Made by a program: the position numbers and the translations under genes. The notes beneath the pieces were generated by a model. The model was not told the origin of the DNA. It worked only from the letters and a program-made list of their open reading frames with translations, and did no database searches. A stretch of DNA of 64,000 bases from Streptomyces chartreusis NRRL 3882 (lineage in GTDB: Bacteria; Actinomycetota; Actinomycetes; Streptomycetales; Streptomycetaceae), in assembly GCF_900236475.1 (NCBI RefSeq), contig NZ_LT963352.1, forward strand, positions 4,820,001 through 4,884,000. Direction: 5' to 3'. Positions 26,894-35,691 of the stretch are shown here, one piece after another. Each line of letters starts with the position of its first letter. Within the stretch, counting starts at the first letter, position 1.

Positions 26894-27891
26894 GCGTTGG
26901 CCCCCGAGTACTCCTTGCGGCGGGCGATGATCGCGCGGGCCGCGCCGTTGACCAGCAGGGTGATGACGAACAGGACCAGACCGGAGGCGATCAGCGCGTC
27001 ACGGCCGAACTCGGTGGCCTCGCTGAACTTGCTGGCGATGTTCTGGGCGAAGGTGCCGCCGCCCGGGTCGAGCAGGCTGGTGTGGATCAGGAAGTCGGGC
27101 GAGAGCACGGTGGCGACGGCCATCGTCTCGCCGAGGGCGCGGCCGAGGCCGAGCATCGAGGCCGAGATGACGCCGGAGCGGCCGAAGGGGATCACCGCCA
27201 TGCGGATGACCTCCCAGCGCGTGGCGCCGAGCGCCAGGGCCGCCTCCTCGTGCATCTGCGGGACCTGGCGGAAGACCTCGCGGCTCACGTTGGTGATGAT
27301 CGGCAGGATCATGATCGCGAGCAGGATGCCCACGGTGAGCATGGAGCGCGCGGCGCCGCCCTGCCAGGAGAAGATGCCGGTCCAGCCGAGGTAGTCGTTC
27401 AGCCAGCCGAAGAGGCCGTTCATGTGCGGGACGAGGACCAGGGCGCCCCACAGGCCGTAGACGATGGACGGCACGGCGGCCAGCAGGTCGATCACATAGG
27501 CGATGGGGCCGCGCAGCCGGCGCGGGGCGTAGTGAGTGAGGAACAGCGCGATGGCGACCGAGACCGGGACCGCGATGACCATGGCGATGATCGAGGAGAC
27601 GATCGTGCCGTAGGCCAGGACCGCGATGCCGAAGACCGGCGGGTTGACACCGGTGTTCCACTCGAAGGTGGTCAGGAAGTTGCCGTCGTCCTTGCTGATG
27701 GCGAGGACGGCACGGTAGGTGAGGAAGCCCGCGATCGCGGCCATGATCAGCAGCAGCAGAATGCCCGAGCCACGGGACAGACCGAGGAAGATCCGGTCTC
27801 CGGGTCGGGTGGCGCCACGGGCCGCGCGCTTCTGCTCGGCCGTGGGCGGCTGCGTGGGGGGAGGTGCGTCAGCTATCTGTGTTGTGTCCAT
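26890..27891 (-). CDS. pstC: Phosphate ABC transporter permease PstC
   Basis: 333 aa. The cytoplasmic N-terminus is followed by six main helices. PstC signatures include AAVPSIVYGLWG, and the EAA loop reads HEEAALALGATRWEVIRMA. The start at 27891 (MDTTQIADAPP) has GGAG 8 nt upstream; an in-frame upstream ATG at 27918 lacks support. It follows pstS across 105 nt that contain a strong hairpin (27954-27991), which probably lowers its expression relative to pstS. Confidence 0.95.
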   Translation of the reverse strand: MDTTQIADAPPPTQPPTAEQKRAARGATRPGDRIFLGLSRGSGILLLLIMAAIAGFLTYRAVLAISKDDGNFLTTFEWNTGVNPPVFGIAVLAYGTIVSSIIAMVIAVPVSVAIALFLTHYAPRRLRGPIAYVIDLLAAVPSIVYGLWGALVLVPHMNGLFGWLNDYLGWTGIFSWQGGAARSMLTVGILLAIMILPIITNVSREVFRQVPQMHEEAALALGATRWEVIRMAVIPFGRSGVISASMLGLGRALGETMAVATVLSPDFLIHTSLLDPGGGTFAQNIASKFSEATEFGRDALIASGLVLFVITLLVNGAARAIIARRKEYSGANA

Positions 27892-27953
27892 CGGGTTCTC
27901 CGGTCTGCGGAACCGCACGTGCTGTGCGGCCCTTGGCGGCGGTGCACCGGACG

Positions 27954-27991
27954 GTGCGGTCCGGTCTCCCGCGGGGAGATCCGGACCGCAC
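27954..27991 (-). terminator. pstS/pstC intercistronic hairpin (attenuator or partial terminator)
   Basis: An 11-bp perfect outer stem (gtgcggtccgg / ccggaccgcac) extended by a tctccc/ggggaga inner stem with one bulged base. It begins 5 nt after the pstS stop codon. It probably terminates most transcripts or protects the pstS 3' end, allowing far more PstS than membrane subunits. Confidence 0.85.
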
Positions 27992-27996
27992 TCAGG

Positions 27997-29118
27997 TCAG
28001 CTCAGGCTCTCGACGGTCGTGCGAACCTTGCCGATGATCTCCTCGGGCATGGGCGCGTAGTCGTTCTCGGCGAGGATCTTCTGGCCGTCCTCCGAGGCCG
28101 CGTAGCGCAGGAACGCCTTGACCGCGGGCAGGGTCTCGGCCTTGTTGCCCTTGTCGCAGACGATCTCGTACGTCACCAGGACCATCGGGTAGGCGCCGTC
28201 GGCCTTGGTCCCGTAGTTCAGCTTCAGGGCGAGGTCCTTGCCGGTGCCGACGACCTTGGCCTCCGCGATCGCCTTGGTGGCGTTCTCGACGGTCGCCTCG
28301 ACCGGCTTGGCGGCGCCGGTGTCGATGGCGACGGTCTTGATTCCGTCCTTGGCGTACGACAGCTCGAAGTAGCCGATCGCGCCGGCGGTCTGCTTGACCT
28401 GCGCGGCGACCCCGGAGGACTGCGGAGCGGACTGGCCGCCCTTGGCCTGCCAGGCCTTGCCGCCCTCGTAGGGGAAGTCCTTCTTGGCGGTGGCGATCAG
28501 GTACTTGGTGAAGTTGTCCGTGGTGCCGGACTCGTCCGAGCGGTGGAACGCCTGGATCTTGAGGTTGGGCAGCTTCGCGTCGGGGTTCAGCTTCGCGATC
28601 GCCGGGTCGTTCCAGTTGGTGATCTTGCTGTCGAAGATCTTGGCGATCGTCGACGAGTCCAGGACGAGCTTGTCGACGCCCGGGACGTTGTAGCCCACGG
28701 CGATCGGGCCGCCGACCATCGGCAGGTCGATGCCCTGGCCGCCGGAGCAGATCTTCTTGGAGGCCTCGACCTCTTCGGGCTTCAGCGCCGAGTCCGAACC
28801 GGCCCAGGGGACCTGGCCCTGCGTGAACGCGGTGACACCCGCACCGGAACCGCCGGCCTTGTAGTTGATCTCCACCTTGCAGGCCGCCGAGAACTGCTTG
28901 ACCCACGCGTCGACCGCGTTCTTCTGCGCGGAGGAGCCGTCGGCGAGCACCTGGCCCGAGGCGTCGTCACACTTGATGTTGCTCGGGGCGGCGGCGTTGG
29001 AGGAGCCTCCGCCCGGGTTGCCGGTCTCGTCGGAGCCGCACGCCGTGAGGGCCAGGGCGCCGGAGACGGCGAGAGCACCGAGAGCGAGGGCCCGCCGGTT
29101 CATGCGCTGAAGCTTCAC
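27997..29118 (-). CDS. pstS: Phosphate-binding lipoprotein PstS
   Basis: 373-aa lipoprotein. Signal peptide and lipobox LTAC give lipidation at C27, followed by a Gly/Ser linker. Phosphate-site motifs of PstS are present: DGSSAQKNAVDAW, GAGVTAFTQGQVPWAGSDSAL and FHRSDESGTTDNFTKYL. It captures extracellular phosphate for PstCAB. The GTG at 29118 is chosen on GGAAGGA 6 nt upstream and the signal peptide; an ATG at 29193 would add a non-secretory tail. A PHO box and a TAATTT -10 lie upstream (29225-29279). Confidence 0.96.
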   Translation of the reverse strand: MKLQRMNRRALALGALAVSGALALTACGSDETGNPGGGSSNAAAPSNIKCDDASGQVLADGSSAQKNAVDAWVKQFSAACKVEINYKAGGSGAGVTAFTQGQVPWAGSDSALKPEEVEASKKICSGGQGIDLPMVGGPIAVGYNVPGVDKLVLDSSTIAKIFDSKITNWNDPAIAKLNPDAKLPNLKIQAFHRSDESGTTDNFTKYLIATAKKDFPYEGGKAWQAKGGQSAPQSSGVAAQVKQTAGAIGYFELSYAKDGIKTVAIDTGAAKPVEATVENATKAIAEAKVVGTGKDLALKLNYGTKADGAYPMVLVTYEIVCDKGNKAETLPAVKAFLRYAASEDGQKILAENDYAPMPEEIIGKVRTTVESLS

Positions 29119-29224
29119 TTGAGTTCCTTCCAGGAGCCGCCGTCCTGAATCGGCGGCGTGCGAAGTCTGGTGACGCTGGACGAGGCCGCGCACGGCAGGC
29201 GCGGCTCGCTATCTGGTACGGCCG

Positions 29225-29230
29225 AAATTA
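29225..29230 (-). promoter_or_regulatory. pstS promoter -10 element
   Basis: TAATTT on the minus strand, 6 nt downstream of the PHO-box array that would replace the -35 region. It lies about 107 nt before the pstS GTG. Confidence 0.55.
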
Positions 29231-29235
29231 GGCAG

Positions 29236-29279
29236 ATCAGGTGAAGGCGCCGATGGCCAGACATGAACGACGGGTGAAC
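29236..29279 (-). promoter_or_regulatory. PHO box array (PhoP binding site) of pstS
   Basis: Four consecutive 11-nt direct-repeat units on the minus strand: GTTCACCCGTC, GTTCATGTCTG, GCCATCGGCGC, CTTCACCTGAT. The first, second and fourth match the Streptomyces PhoP direct-repeat consensus (GTTCACC-type). This predicts activation of pstSCAB by PhoR-PhoP under phosphate starvation. Confidence 0.87.
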
Positions 29280-29358
29280 CCCTGCCGACGGTGTGGTTAG
29301 GTCACGGAATGCTTACGGGGAGAGCACGTGAGGGTTCCGCTTTCCGAAGCTGAGGGGT

Positions 29359-29838
29359 TCAGTCCGCTTCCGGCCGGTTCGGTCCGCTCTCCCGGCCGGT
29401 TGTGGCCGGTTCTGACCGGTTCAGCACGGCGAGCAGCGCGTCGACCAAGGGGCGGTCGTGGGGCTGGGTCAGGCGGGCGCGGGCGGCGACAGGTGTCAGC
29501 CACAGCACCCGGTCCACCTCGTCCGTCGGGGCGAACGCGCAGGACCTCGCCTCGGCCGCCCAGTAGCGGACCTGCTTGGGGCGGCCGTTCGCCAGGTAGC
29601 GCTGGGTGGGCAGCTCGGCGCCCGGCTCGGCCCGGCAGCCCGTCTCCTCGGCCACCTCGCGCAGGGCGCCGGCAAGCGGCTCCTCGTCCCGCTTCAGCTT
29701 GCCCTTCGGCCAGGACCAGTCGTCGTATTTCGGCCGGTGCACGAGGCAGAGCTCCAGCCCGCCGGTGACGGGGGAGCGGCGCCACAGGACACAGCCGGCC
29801 GCCTGGACGGTGGTGTCCTCGGGGGAGCCGGAGCTCAC
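29359..29838 (-). CDS. NUDIX hydrolase
   Basis: 159 aa with a complete Nudix box at residues 46-68: GKLKRDEEPLAGALREVAEE followed by TGC (GX5EX7REUXEEXGU). Other blocks, CVLWRRSP and VHRPKYDDWSWPKGK, resemble actinobacterial MutT-like or (di)nucleoside-polyphosphate hydrolases. It is the last gene of the ppk-CHAD-nudix operon and overlaps the CHAD gene by 4 nt (ATGA), so a role in (poly)phosphate or nucleotide housekeeping is likely. The exact substrate cannot be read. Confidence 0.9.
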   Translation of the reverse strand: MSSGSPEDTTVQAAGCVLWRRSPVTGGLELCLVHRPKYDDWSWPKGKLKRDEEPLAGALREVAEETGCRAEPGAELPTQRYLANGRPKQVRYWAAEARSCAFAPTDEVDRVLWLTPVAARARLTQPHDRPLVDALLAVLNRSEPATTGRESGPNRPEAD

Positions 29839-30959
29839 CGGGTGCTCACCGCCTCCGCCTCCTTCTGCCAGGCCTGCTGGAAGGCGAAACGTGCCGCCTC
29901 CACCTCGTGCCGCTGGTCGGCGTGGAGGACGCCGAGGGCGTATGCAGTGGCCGGGGCGATCCGTGGGGTACGGGCCGCCTGGGCCGCCGCTGCCGCCGCC
30001 TCCGAGGCGTCACGGTGGCGGTTCAGGGCCTGGCCGGCGGAGAGCAGGCGCAGGTCGACGACGGCGTTGCCCTTGGGTCCGCTGACGGCTTCGCGGGCGT
30101 AGCGGTGCAGGCGCAGGAGCAGGCGGACCTGGTGCCAGGGGGCGTCCTGCGGGTGCGGGACCGTGTCCGGGGACAGGCCGTGGATGAGGGCGGCGGCGTT
30201 GTACGGATGGCCCGCGGTGATGAGGGGGAGGGCGGCTACGGCGTCGGTGAGGCGGTCCTTCGCGGCGGTGGCCAGGGGGCGGAGGTCCGCGGTGGCCGCG
30301 GCTGGGGTCAGGGGGACCTCGCTGGCCAGGACGGCGACCTTGTCCGCGATGGCGTGGAAGCGGCTGGAGCCCATGGCTTGCAGGGCGGTGGAGTGGGCTC
30401 GGGTGCGGGCCAGTGTCAGTTGGCGGTCGAGCAGGGCGCCTGCCTTTGCTGCGCCGACTGTGAGGTTGCCGCGTTCTGTGGTGCTGGTCGGGGGGGTCCG
30501 CAGCCCGGCGTCTCGGGGTGCCGCTGTCCTGGGGACGGGTGCCGCCCCGGCGGCACGACCGCCCGCAGCCGAGTCGGCGGTCTGGGACGGGAGCGCTGTC
30601 GAACCCGACAAGCGGTGCAAGGCGTTCAACAGGCGTTCCAGGCGGGCCGTGTACGCGTGTTCCATGGCCAGCGTGCCGGACACCCAGGCCAGTTCCGGGC
30701 GCATGCCCTCGCACCAGTCCGTGTCGAGGAGGGACTGGAACGTGTGCAGGGTGGCGCTGATGCGGCGGGCCGAGCGGCGTAGCGCGCGGGCCGCCTCGAC
30801 GGGCCCCTCCGCGCCGTTCGCCCCGGAGCCGGTCTCCCGGTGCAGGCGCAGCGCGCGGAGGAACTCCGTGGCCTGGGCCCGCAGGTAGCCCGCGAGGGTG
30901 TCCCCGGTGGGGGAGGGCCCGGCCAGGGGGTCCGTCGGGTCAAGGTGTCGCTGTGCCAC
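29835..30959 (-). CDS. CHAD-domain protein (polyphosphate-associated)
   Basis: 374-aa helical protein with the CHAD fold: conserved Arg/His-rich helices ([45 protein letters not shown]). CHAD domains bind polyphosphate through their basic channel. The gene is sandwiched between ppk (20-nt overlap) and a NUDIX gene (4-nt overlap), which supports a polyphosphate-related role. A Pro/Ala/Thr-rich insertion of about 60 residues interrupts the domain near 125-185. No catalytic domain is fused. Confidence 0.85.
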   Translation of the reverse strand: MAQRHLDPTDPLAGPSPTGDTLAGYLRAQATEFLRALRLHRETGSGANGAEGPVEAARALRRSARRISATLHTFQSLLDTDWCEGMRPELAWVSGTLAMEHAYTARLERLLNALHRLSGSTALPSQTADSAAGGRAAGAAPVPRTAAPRDAGLRTPPTSTTERGNLTVGAAKAGALLDRQLTLARTRAHSTALQAMGSSRFHAIADKVAVLASEVPLTPAAATADLRPLATAAKDRLTDAVAALPLITAGHPYNAAALIHGLSPDTVPHPQDAPWHQVRLLLRLHRYAREAVSGPKGNAVVDLRLLSAGQALNRHRDASEAAAAAAQAARTPRIAPATAYALGVLHADQRHEVEAARFAFQQAWQKEAEAVSTR

Positions 30960-33306
30960 GCCGGCGCCTCCGGGCGTCTATGAGCATCTCCTGGACGTTG
31001 CGCAGGGGCTGGCCGTCCGCGTCGGTCGCATGCCGGGTCCAGTCGCCGTCCGGGCCGAGGTGCCAGGAGGCGGTGGCGTCGGACATGCCGGTCTCCAGCA
31101 GCCGGTTCAGGGCCGCCCGGTGCGCCGGGTCGGTGACCCGGACCAGGGCCTCTATCCGGCGGTCGAGATTGCGGTGCATCATGTCGGCGCTGCCGAACCA
31201 CACCTCGGGCTCGCCGCCGTTGCCGAAGGCGAACACCCGTGAGTGCTCCAGGAAGCGGCCGAGGATGGAGCGGACCCGGATGTTCTCCGACAGGCCCGCC
31301 ACGCCCGGGCGCAGCGCGCAGATGCCGCGCACCCAGACGTCCACCGGCACGCCCGCCTGGGCCGCGCGGTAGCAGGCGTCGATGACGGCCTCGTCGACCA
31401 TCGAGTTGACCTTGATCCGGACGTACGCGGGCCGCCCGGCGCGGTGGTGCTGGATCTCCTTGGTGATCCGCGAGACCAGGCCGTCGCGCAGCGACTTGGG
31501 GGCGACGAGCAGACGGCGGTAGGTCTCTCGGCGCGAGTAGCCGGAGAGGCGGTTGAAGAGGTCCGAGAGGTCCGCGCCGACCTGCGGGTCGGCCGTGAGC
31601 AGGCCGAGGTCCTCGTAGAGGCGGGCCGTCTTCGGGTGGTAGTTGCCGGTGCCGACGTGGCTGTAGCGGCGGAGCGTCTCGCCCTCCTGGCGGACCACCA
31701 GCGACAGCTTGCAGTGGGTCTTCAGGCCGACCAGGCCGTAGACCACGTGGCAGCCGGCCTCCTCCAGCTTGCGCGCCCACTTGATGTTGGCGTGCTCGTC
31801 GAAGCGGGCCTTGATCTCGACCAGCACGAGGACCTGCTTGCCGGTCTCGGCGGCCTCGATGAGGGCGTCGACTATGGGGGAGTCGCCCGAGGTCCGGTAC
31901 AGGGTCTGCTTGATCGCGAGGACGTCCGGGTCGCCGGCCGCCTGCTCCAGGAAGGCCTGGACGGAGGTGGAGAACGAGTCGTACGGGTGGTGCAGCAGGA
32001 CGTCCCGCTCGCGCAGCGCGGCGAAGATGTCCGGCGCGGACGCCGACTCGACCTCGGCGAGGTCGCGGTGGGTGCCGGCGACGAACTTGCGGTACTTCAG
32101 CTCGGGCCGGTCGAGGGAGGCGATCCGGAACAGGCCCGTGAGGTCCAGCGGGCCCGGCAGCGGGTACACCTCGGCCTCGCTGATCTTCAGCTCGCGCACC
32201 AGCAGGTCCAGGACCTCGCGGTCGATGGACTCCTCGACCTCCAGGCGCACCGGCGGCCCGAAGCGGCGCCGCATGAGCTCCTTCTCCAGGGCCTGGAGCA
32301 GGTTCTCGGCGTCGTCCTCCTCGACCTCGAGGTCCTCGTTCCGGGTCAGGCGGAAGGCGTGGTGCTCCAGCACCTCCATCCCCGGGAACAGCTCCTCCAG
32401 GTGGGCGGCGATGACGTCCTCGATGGGGACGTAGCGGCCCGGGGAGCTCTCCAGGAACCTCGACAGCAGCGGCGGCACCTTCACGCGGGCGAAGTGCTTG
32501 TGGCCCGTGACCGGGTTCCGTACGACGACGGCCAGGTTCAGGGACAGGCCGGAGATGTACGGGAAGGGGTGCGCCGGGTCGACCGCCAGGGGCGTCAGGA
32601 CGGGGAAGATCTGGTGCCGGAACAGGGTGAACAGGCGGGCCTGCTCCTTCTCCTGGAGCTCGCTCCAGCGGACCAGGTGGATGCCCTCCTCCGCGAGTGC
32701 GGGGGCGACGTCCTCGTGGTAGCAGGCGGCGTGCCGGGCCATGAGCTCCCGGGAGCGGGCCCAGATCATCTCCAGCACCTCGCGGGGCTGGAGGCCGGAG
32801 GCGGAGCGGGTGGCCACGCCGGTGGCGATGCGGCGCTTCAGGCCGGCCACCCGGACCATGAAGAACTCGTCCAGGTTGCTGGCGAAGATCGCGAGGAAGT
32901 TGGCCCGCTCCAGCAGCGGCGTGTTCGGGTCCTCGGCGAGTTCGAGAACGCGCTCGTTGAACGCGAGCCAGCTGCGCTCCCGGTCGAGGAAACGTCCCTG
33001 GGGCAGCTGGACGCCGTCGACCTGCGACTCCTCGTACGCGTCGAGGTCCGCGTCGATGTCGGGTTCGAGGTCGGAGACGGCCGCCGCGATGGTGTGAGGG
33101 CGGTGGGCTGCTATGGAGCCCACGGAGGGCTGCGCGTGCTGGACCTGTGCCTGGGTGTTCGGCTGGCTCATGGCCCCATTCTTCCGCGCCGCGAGCATCA
33201 CGGGCGCGTCGGAGAGCGCGGGCGGGAGCGGGGGCGTCACATGAGTGTTCCCGTTCCCCCCAGGCCCCTCTTGGGGCGGTGAAGGCTCTGGCACGGCGGG
33301 AGTCAT
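30940..33306 (-). CDS. ppk: Polyphosphate kinase 1
   Basis: 788 aa by the longest supported start. It makes and degrades polyphosphate from ATP. Family hallmarks: [19 protein letters not shown] at the start of the N domain, [17 protein letters not shown], and the catalytic [20 protein letters not shown] segment with the phospho-accepting histidine near residue 555. The start at 33306 has GAGG 8 nt upstream; a shorter form from 33171 (MSQPNTQ) would remove 45 low-complexity residues. It heads the ppk-CHAD-nudix operon, divergent from the ECF sigma operon. A GTTC pair in the promoter region (33420-33437) has 9-nt rather than 11-nt spacing. Confidence 0.95.
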   Translation of the reverse strand: MTPAVPEPSPPQEGPGGNGNTHVTPPLPPALSDAPVMLAARKNGAMSQPNTQAQVQHAQPSVGSIAAHRPHTIAAAVSDLEPDIDADLDAYEESQVDGVQLPQGRFLDRERSWLAFNERVLELAEDPNTPLLERANFLAIFASNLDEFFMVRVAGLKRRIATGVATRSASGLQPREVLEMIWARSRELMARHAACYHEDVAPALAEEGIHLVRWSELQEKEQARLFTLFRHQIFPVLTPLAVDPAHPFPYISGLSLNLAVVVRNPVTGHKHFARVKVPPLLSRFLESSPGRYVPIEDVIAAHLEELFPGMEVLEHHAFRLTRNEDLEVEEDDAENLLQALEKELMRRRFGPPVRLEVEESIDREVLDLLVRELKISEAEVYPLPGPLDLTGLFRIASLDRPELKYRKFVAGTHRDLAEVESASAPDIFAALRERDVLLHHPYDSFSTSVQAFLEQAAGDPDVLAIKQTLYRTSGDSPIVDALIEAAETGKQVLVLVEIKARFDEHANIKWARKLEEAGCHVVYGLVGLKTHCKLSLVVRQEGETLRRYSHVGTGNYHPKTARLYEDLGLLTADPQVGADLSDLFNRLSGYSRRETYRRLLVAPKSLRDGLVSRITKEIQHHRAGRPAYVRIKVNSMVDEAVIDACYRAAQAGVPVDVWVRGICALRPGVAGLSENIRVRSILGRFLEHSRVFAFGNGGEPEVWFGSADMMHRNLDRRIEALVRVTDPAHRAALNRLLETGMSDATASWHLGPDGDWTRHATDADGQPLRNVQEMLIDARRRRRGTATP

Positions 33307-33458
33307 TGGCCGAGCCTCGCAAGCTCGTCTGAATCGATGGTTACGGAGACATGACGTGTGGGATAGCGGGGGGCGGCTCGCGGGGGTGCGTCCGGTGCCG
33401 GCGGAAAGTCGGGCGTGCTTTCGTGAACCGGTCGAACGGGGTCGTCCGATGAGGAGAC

Positions 33459-34001
33459 GTGAGCGAAACGAGAAGCGACGGGGAGCTGCTGCGGGCCGTT
33501 GCCGCGGACGCCGACCGGCGGGCCTTCGAGGAGCTGTACCGGCGGTACGCGCCGTGGCTCCGTGCCCGGCTGCGGGGCCGGTGCGCCGACGCGGGTGTCG
33601 TCGACGACGTCGTACAGGAGACGTTCCTCGCGGTGTGGCGGGGCAAGGCCCGCTACCGGGAGGAGGGCGATGTGGCCGGGTGGCTGTGGCGCATCGGGTC
33701 GCGGCGGCTGGTGGACGCGCTGCGGGGTGACGGGGCCCGGGGGCGGCTGCGGCAGGCGCTGGCGCGGCTCAGGCACCGGGACGAGGTGTCGGCGGAGGAG
33801 CGCGTGCTCGCGGGGGTGGAGCACGGGGACCTCGCGGGCGCGCTGGTCCGGCTGTCGCCGGAGCTGCGGGCGGTGTTGCAGGCGACCGTCATCGACGGGC
33901 TCTCGACCCGGGAGGCGGCCGTGCTGCTGGGGATTCCGCCGGGGACGGTCAAGACGCGGGCGATGCGGGCCCGCAAGCAGTTGCGGGAGGCGTTGGCATG
34001 A
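33459..34001 (+). CDS. ECF-type RNA polymerase sigma factor
   Basis: 180 aa. Region 2 spans about residues 18-90 ([39 protein letters not shown]). Region 4 spans 125-178 ([40 protein letters not shown]). GTG start with GAGG 4 nt upstream. The next gene overlaps by 4 nt and encodes a zinc-type anti-sigma factor, so this is a partner-switched envelope-signal sigma. It probably drives its own operon, which includes an ABC exporter. Confidence 0.93.
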   Translation: MSETRSDGELLRAVAADADRRAFEELYRRYAPWLRARLRGRCADAGVVDDVVQETFLAVWRGKARYREEGDVAGWLWRIGSRRLVDALRGDGARGRLRQALARLRHRDEVSAEERVLAGVEHGDLAGALVRLSPELRAVLQATVIDGLSTREAAVLLGIPPGTVKTRAMRARKQLREALA

Positions 34002-34834
34002 GCTGGCATGTGCCTGAAGAGGATCTGCGCGCCTACGCGCGCGGCGAGCTGGCGGCACCGGCTCTGTGGTCCGCCGACACGCACCTGGGCGCCTGTGCCG
34101 CGTGCCGGGGCGTGCTCGCCGAGGTGAGTGATCCGGTCGCGCTCGACGCGGGGTGGGAGCGGCTCGACGCCGAGCTCGACGCGCCCCGGGCAGGGGTGCT
34201 GGAGTCGCTGTTGGTGCGGGCCGGGGTCGCCGGGCACACCGCGCGGCTGCTGGCGGCGGCGCCGGTGCTGCGGCGGTCGTGGCTGGGGGCCGTCGTCGCC
34301 GTGCTGCTGCTGAGCGTCGGGGCGGGGCACGCCGTGCGGGGCGGGGAGTTCCCCACGCTGTTCCTCGCGCTCGCGCCGCTGCTGCCGCTGGCGGGGGTGG
34401 CGCTGTCGTACGGGCCCGCGCTGGATCCGGCGTACGAGATGGCCGTCGTCGCGCCGATGCACGGGTTCCGGCTGCTGATGATCCGGACGGTGGCCGTGCT
34501 GGGCGTGGTGCTGGGGCTGAACGGGCTCGCGACGCTCGCGCTGCCCGCGTACGGGCTGCATGCGCTGGCCTGGTTGCTGCCCGCGCTCGCGCTCACCGCG
34601 ACCGGGCTGGCGCTGACGCCCCGGCTGGGTCCGGTGCTCGCGCCGTCGCTGGTCGGCGGGGCGTGGGTCGGGCTGCTGGTGCTGGCCGACGCCCTGCGGG
34701 CGGACCCCGGGCTGCCGCTCGCGCCGTTCACCGTCGCCGGGCAGGGCGTGGCGGCCCTGGTCGCCGCGCTCGCCGCCGGGCTGCTCTTCCTCCTCCGTGA
34801 CCGCTTCGATCTCTTCCAGGGACGTGCCGTATGA
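33998..34834 (+). CDS. Membrane anti-sigma factor with HxxxCxxC zinc motif
   Basis: 278 aa. The N-terminal anti-sigma domain carries H29-x3-C33-x2-C36 (THLGACAACRG), the ZAS metal motif. About six transmembrane helices follow from residue 95 to 270 (LGAVVAVLLLSVG; TLFLALAPLLPLAGVAL), more than the single helix of typical anti-sigmas. It should hold the ECF sigma at the membrane until signal. ATGA overlaps with both neighbours indicate tight stoichiometric coupling. Confidence 0.85.
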   Translation: MSWHVPEEDLRAYARGELAAPALWSADTHLGACAACRGVLAEVSDPVALDAGWERLDAELDAPRAGVLESLLVRAGVAGHTARLLAAAPVLRRSWLGAVVAVLLLSVGAGHAVRGGEFPTLFLALAPLLPLAGVALSYGPALDPAYEMAVVAPMHGFRLLMIRTVAVLGVVLGLNGLATLALPAYGLHALAWLLPALALTATGLALTPRLGPVLAPSLVGGAWVGLLVLADALRADPGLPLAPFTVAGQGVAALVAALAAGLLFLLRDRFDLFQGRAV

Positions 34835-35691
34835 CTCCGACCGTGTCCGCCTCCGGGCTCAGCCTCCGCTACGGCGGCACCCGGGCCCTCGACGACGTGT
34901 CGCTGCGGCTGACCGGCGGCGTCACCGGGCTGCTCGGCCCCAACGGCGCGGGCAAGACCACGCTGCTGCGGGTCCTCGCCACGGCCCTGCCCGCCGACCG
35001 GGGTGCCTTCACCGTGCTCGGGCACGACCCGGGCACCGCGCGGGGCAGGCAGGAGGTACGGCGCCGGCTGGGCTATCTGCCGCAGACGCCGGGGTTCCAC
35101 CCGGACTTCACCGCCTTCGAGTTCGTCGACTACGTGGCGATCCTCAAGGAGATGACCGACCGGGCAGCCCGGCACCGCGAGGTGCGGCGGGTGCTCGACG
35201 AGGTGGGGCTGGCCGACGTACGGGGCAAGCGGATCCGCAAACTCTCCGGCGGGATGCGGCAGCGGGTCGCCCTGGGGGCCGCCCTGGTCGGTGATCCCGG
35301 CTTCCTGGTGCTGGACGAGCCCACCGTCGGGCTGGACCCCGAACAGCGCATGCGGTTCCGGGAGCTGATCGCGGGGGCCGGGGAGGGGCGCACGGTGCTG
35401 CTCTCCACCCACCAGACCGAGGACGTGGCGATGCTCTGTCACCGGGTGCTGGTCATGGCCGGCGGCCGGGTCCGGTTCGAGGGCACTCCGGCCGAGCTGA
35501 CGGCGCGGGCCGCGGGGCGGGTGTGGAGCAGCACGGAGCGCGATCCGGGCGCCAGGGCGGGGTGGCGTACGGGGACCGGGTCCTTCCGGAACGTGGGGGA
35601 TCCGCCGGACGGGGCGGAGCTGCTCGAACCCACCCTGGAGGACGGCTACCTGCTCACCCTCGACGGTGACGCCGTGGAGGTGGCGGCATGA
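34831..35691 (+). CDS. ABC transporter ATP-binding protein
   Basis: 286-aa exporter-type ATPase: Walker A GPNGAGKTT (about 34-42), signature KLSGGMRQR, Walker B FLVLDEPTVGLDP, and an H-loop in LLSTHQTEDV. A C-terminal accessory segment (205-285) is typical of drug or bacteriocin immunity exporters. It overlaps the anti-sigma and the next permease gene by 4 nt each, placing the transporter directly under the ECF sigma module. Confidence 0.93.
   Translation: MTPTVSASGLSLRYGGTRALDDVSLRLTGGVTGLLGPNGAGKTTLLRVLATALPADRGAFTVLGHDPGTARGRQEVRRRLGYLPQTPGFHPDFTAFEFVDYVAILKEMTDRAARHREVRRVLDEVGLADVRGKRIRKLSGGMRQRVALGAALVGDPGFLVLDEPTVGLDPEQRMRFRELIAGAGEGRTVLLSTHQTEDVAMLCHRVLVMAGGRVRFEGTPAELTARAAGRVWSSTERDPGARAGWRTGTGSFRNVGDPPDGAELLEPTLEDGYLLTLDGDAVEVAA

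Noticed and set aside
31243-33282. 679-codon frame opposite ppk
   Set aside because: Same antisense artefact; ppk is unambiguous on the other strand.
33420-33437. GTTC-containing repeat near the ppk promoter as a PHO box
   Set aside because: The two GTTC units are 9 nt apart, not 11, and lack the CACC core in one unit.
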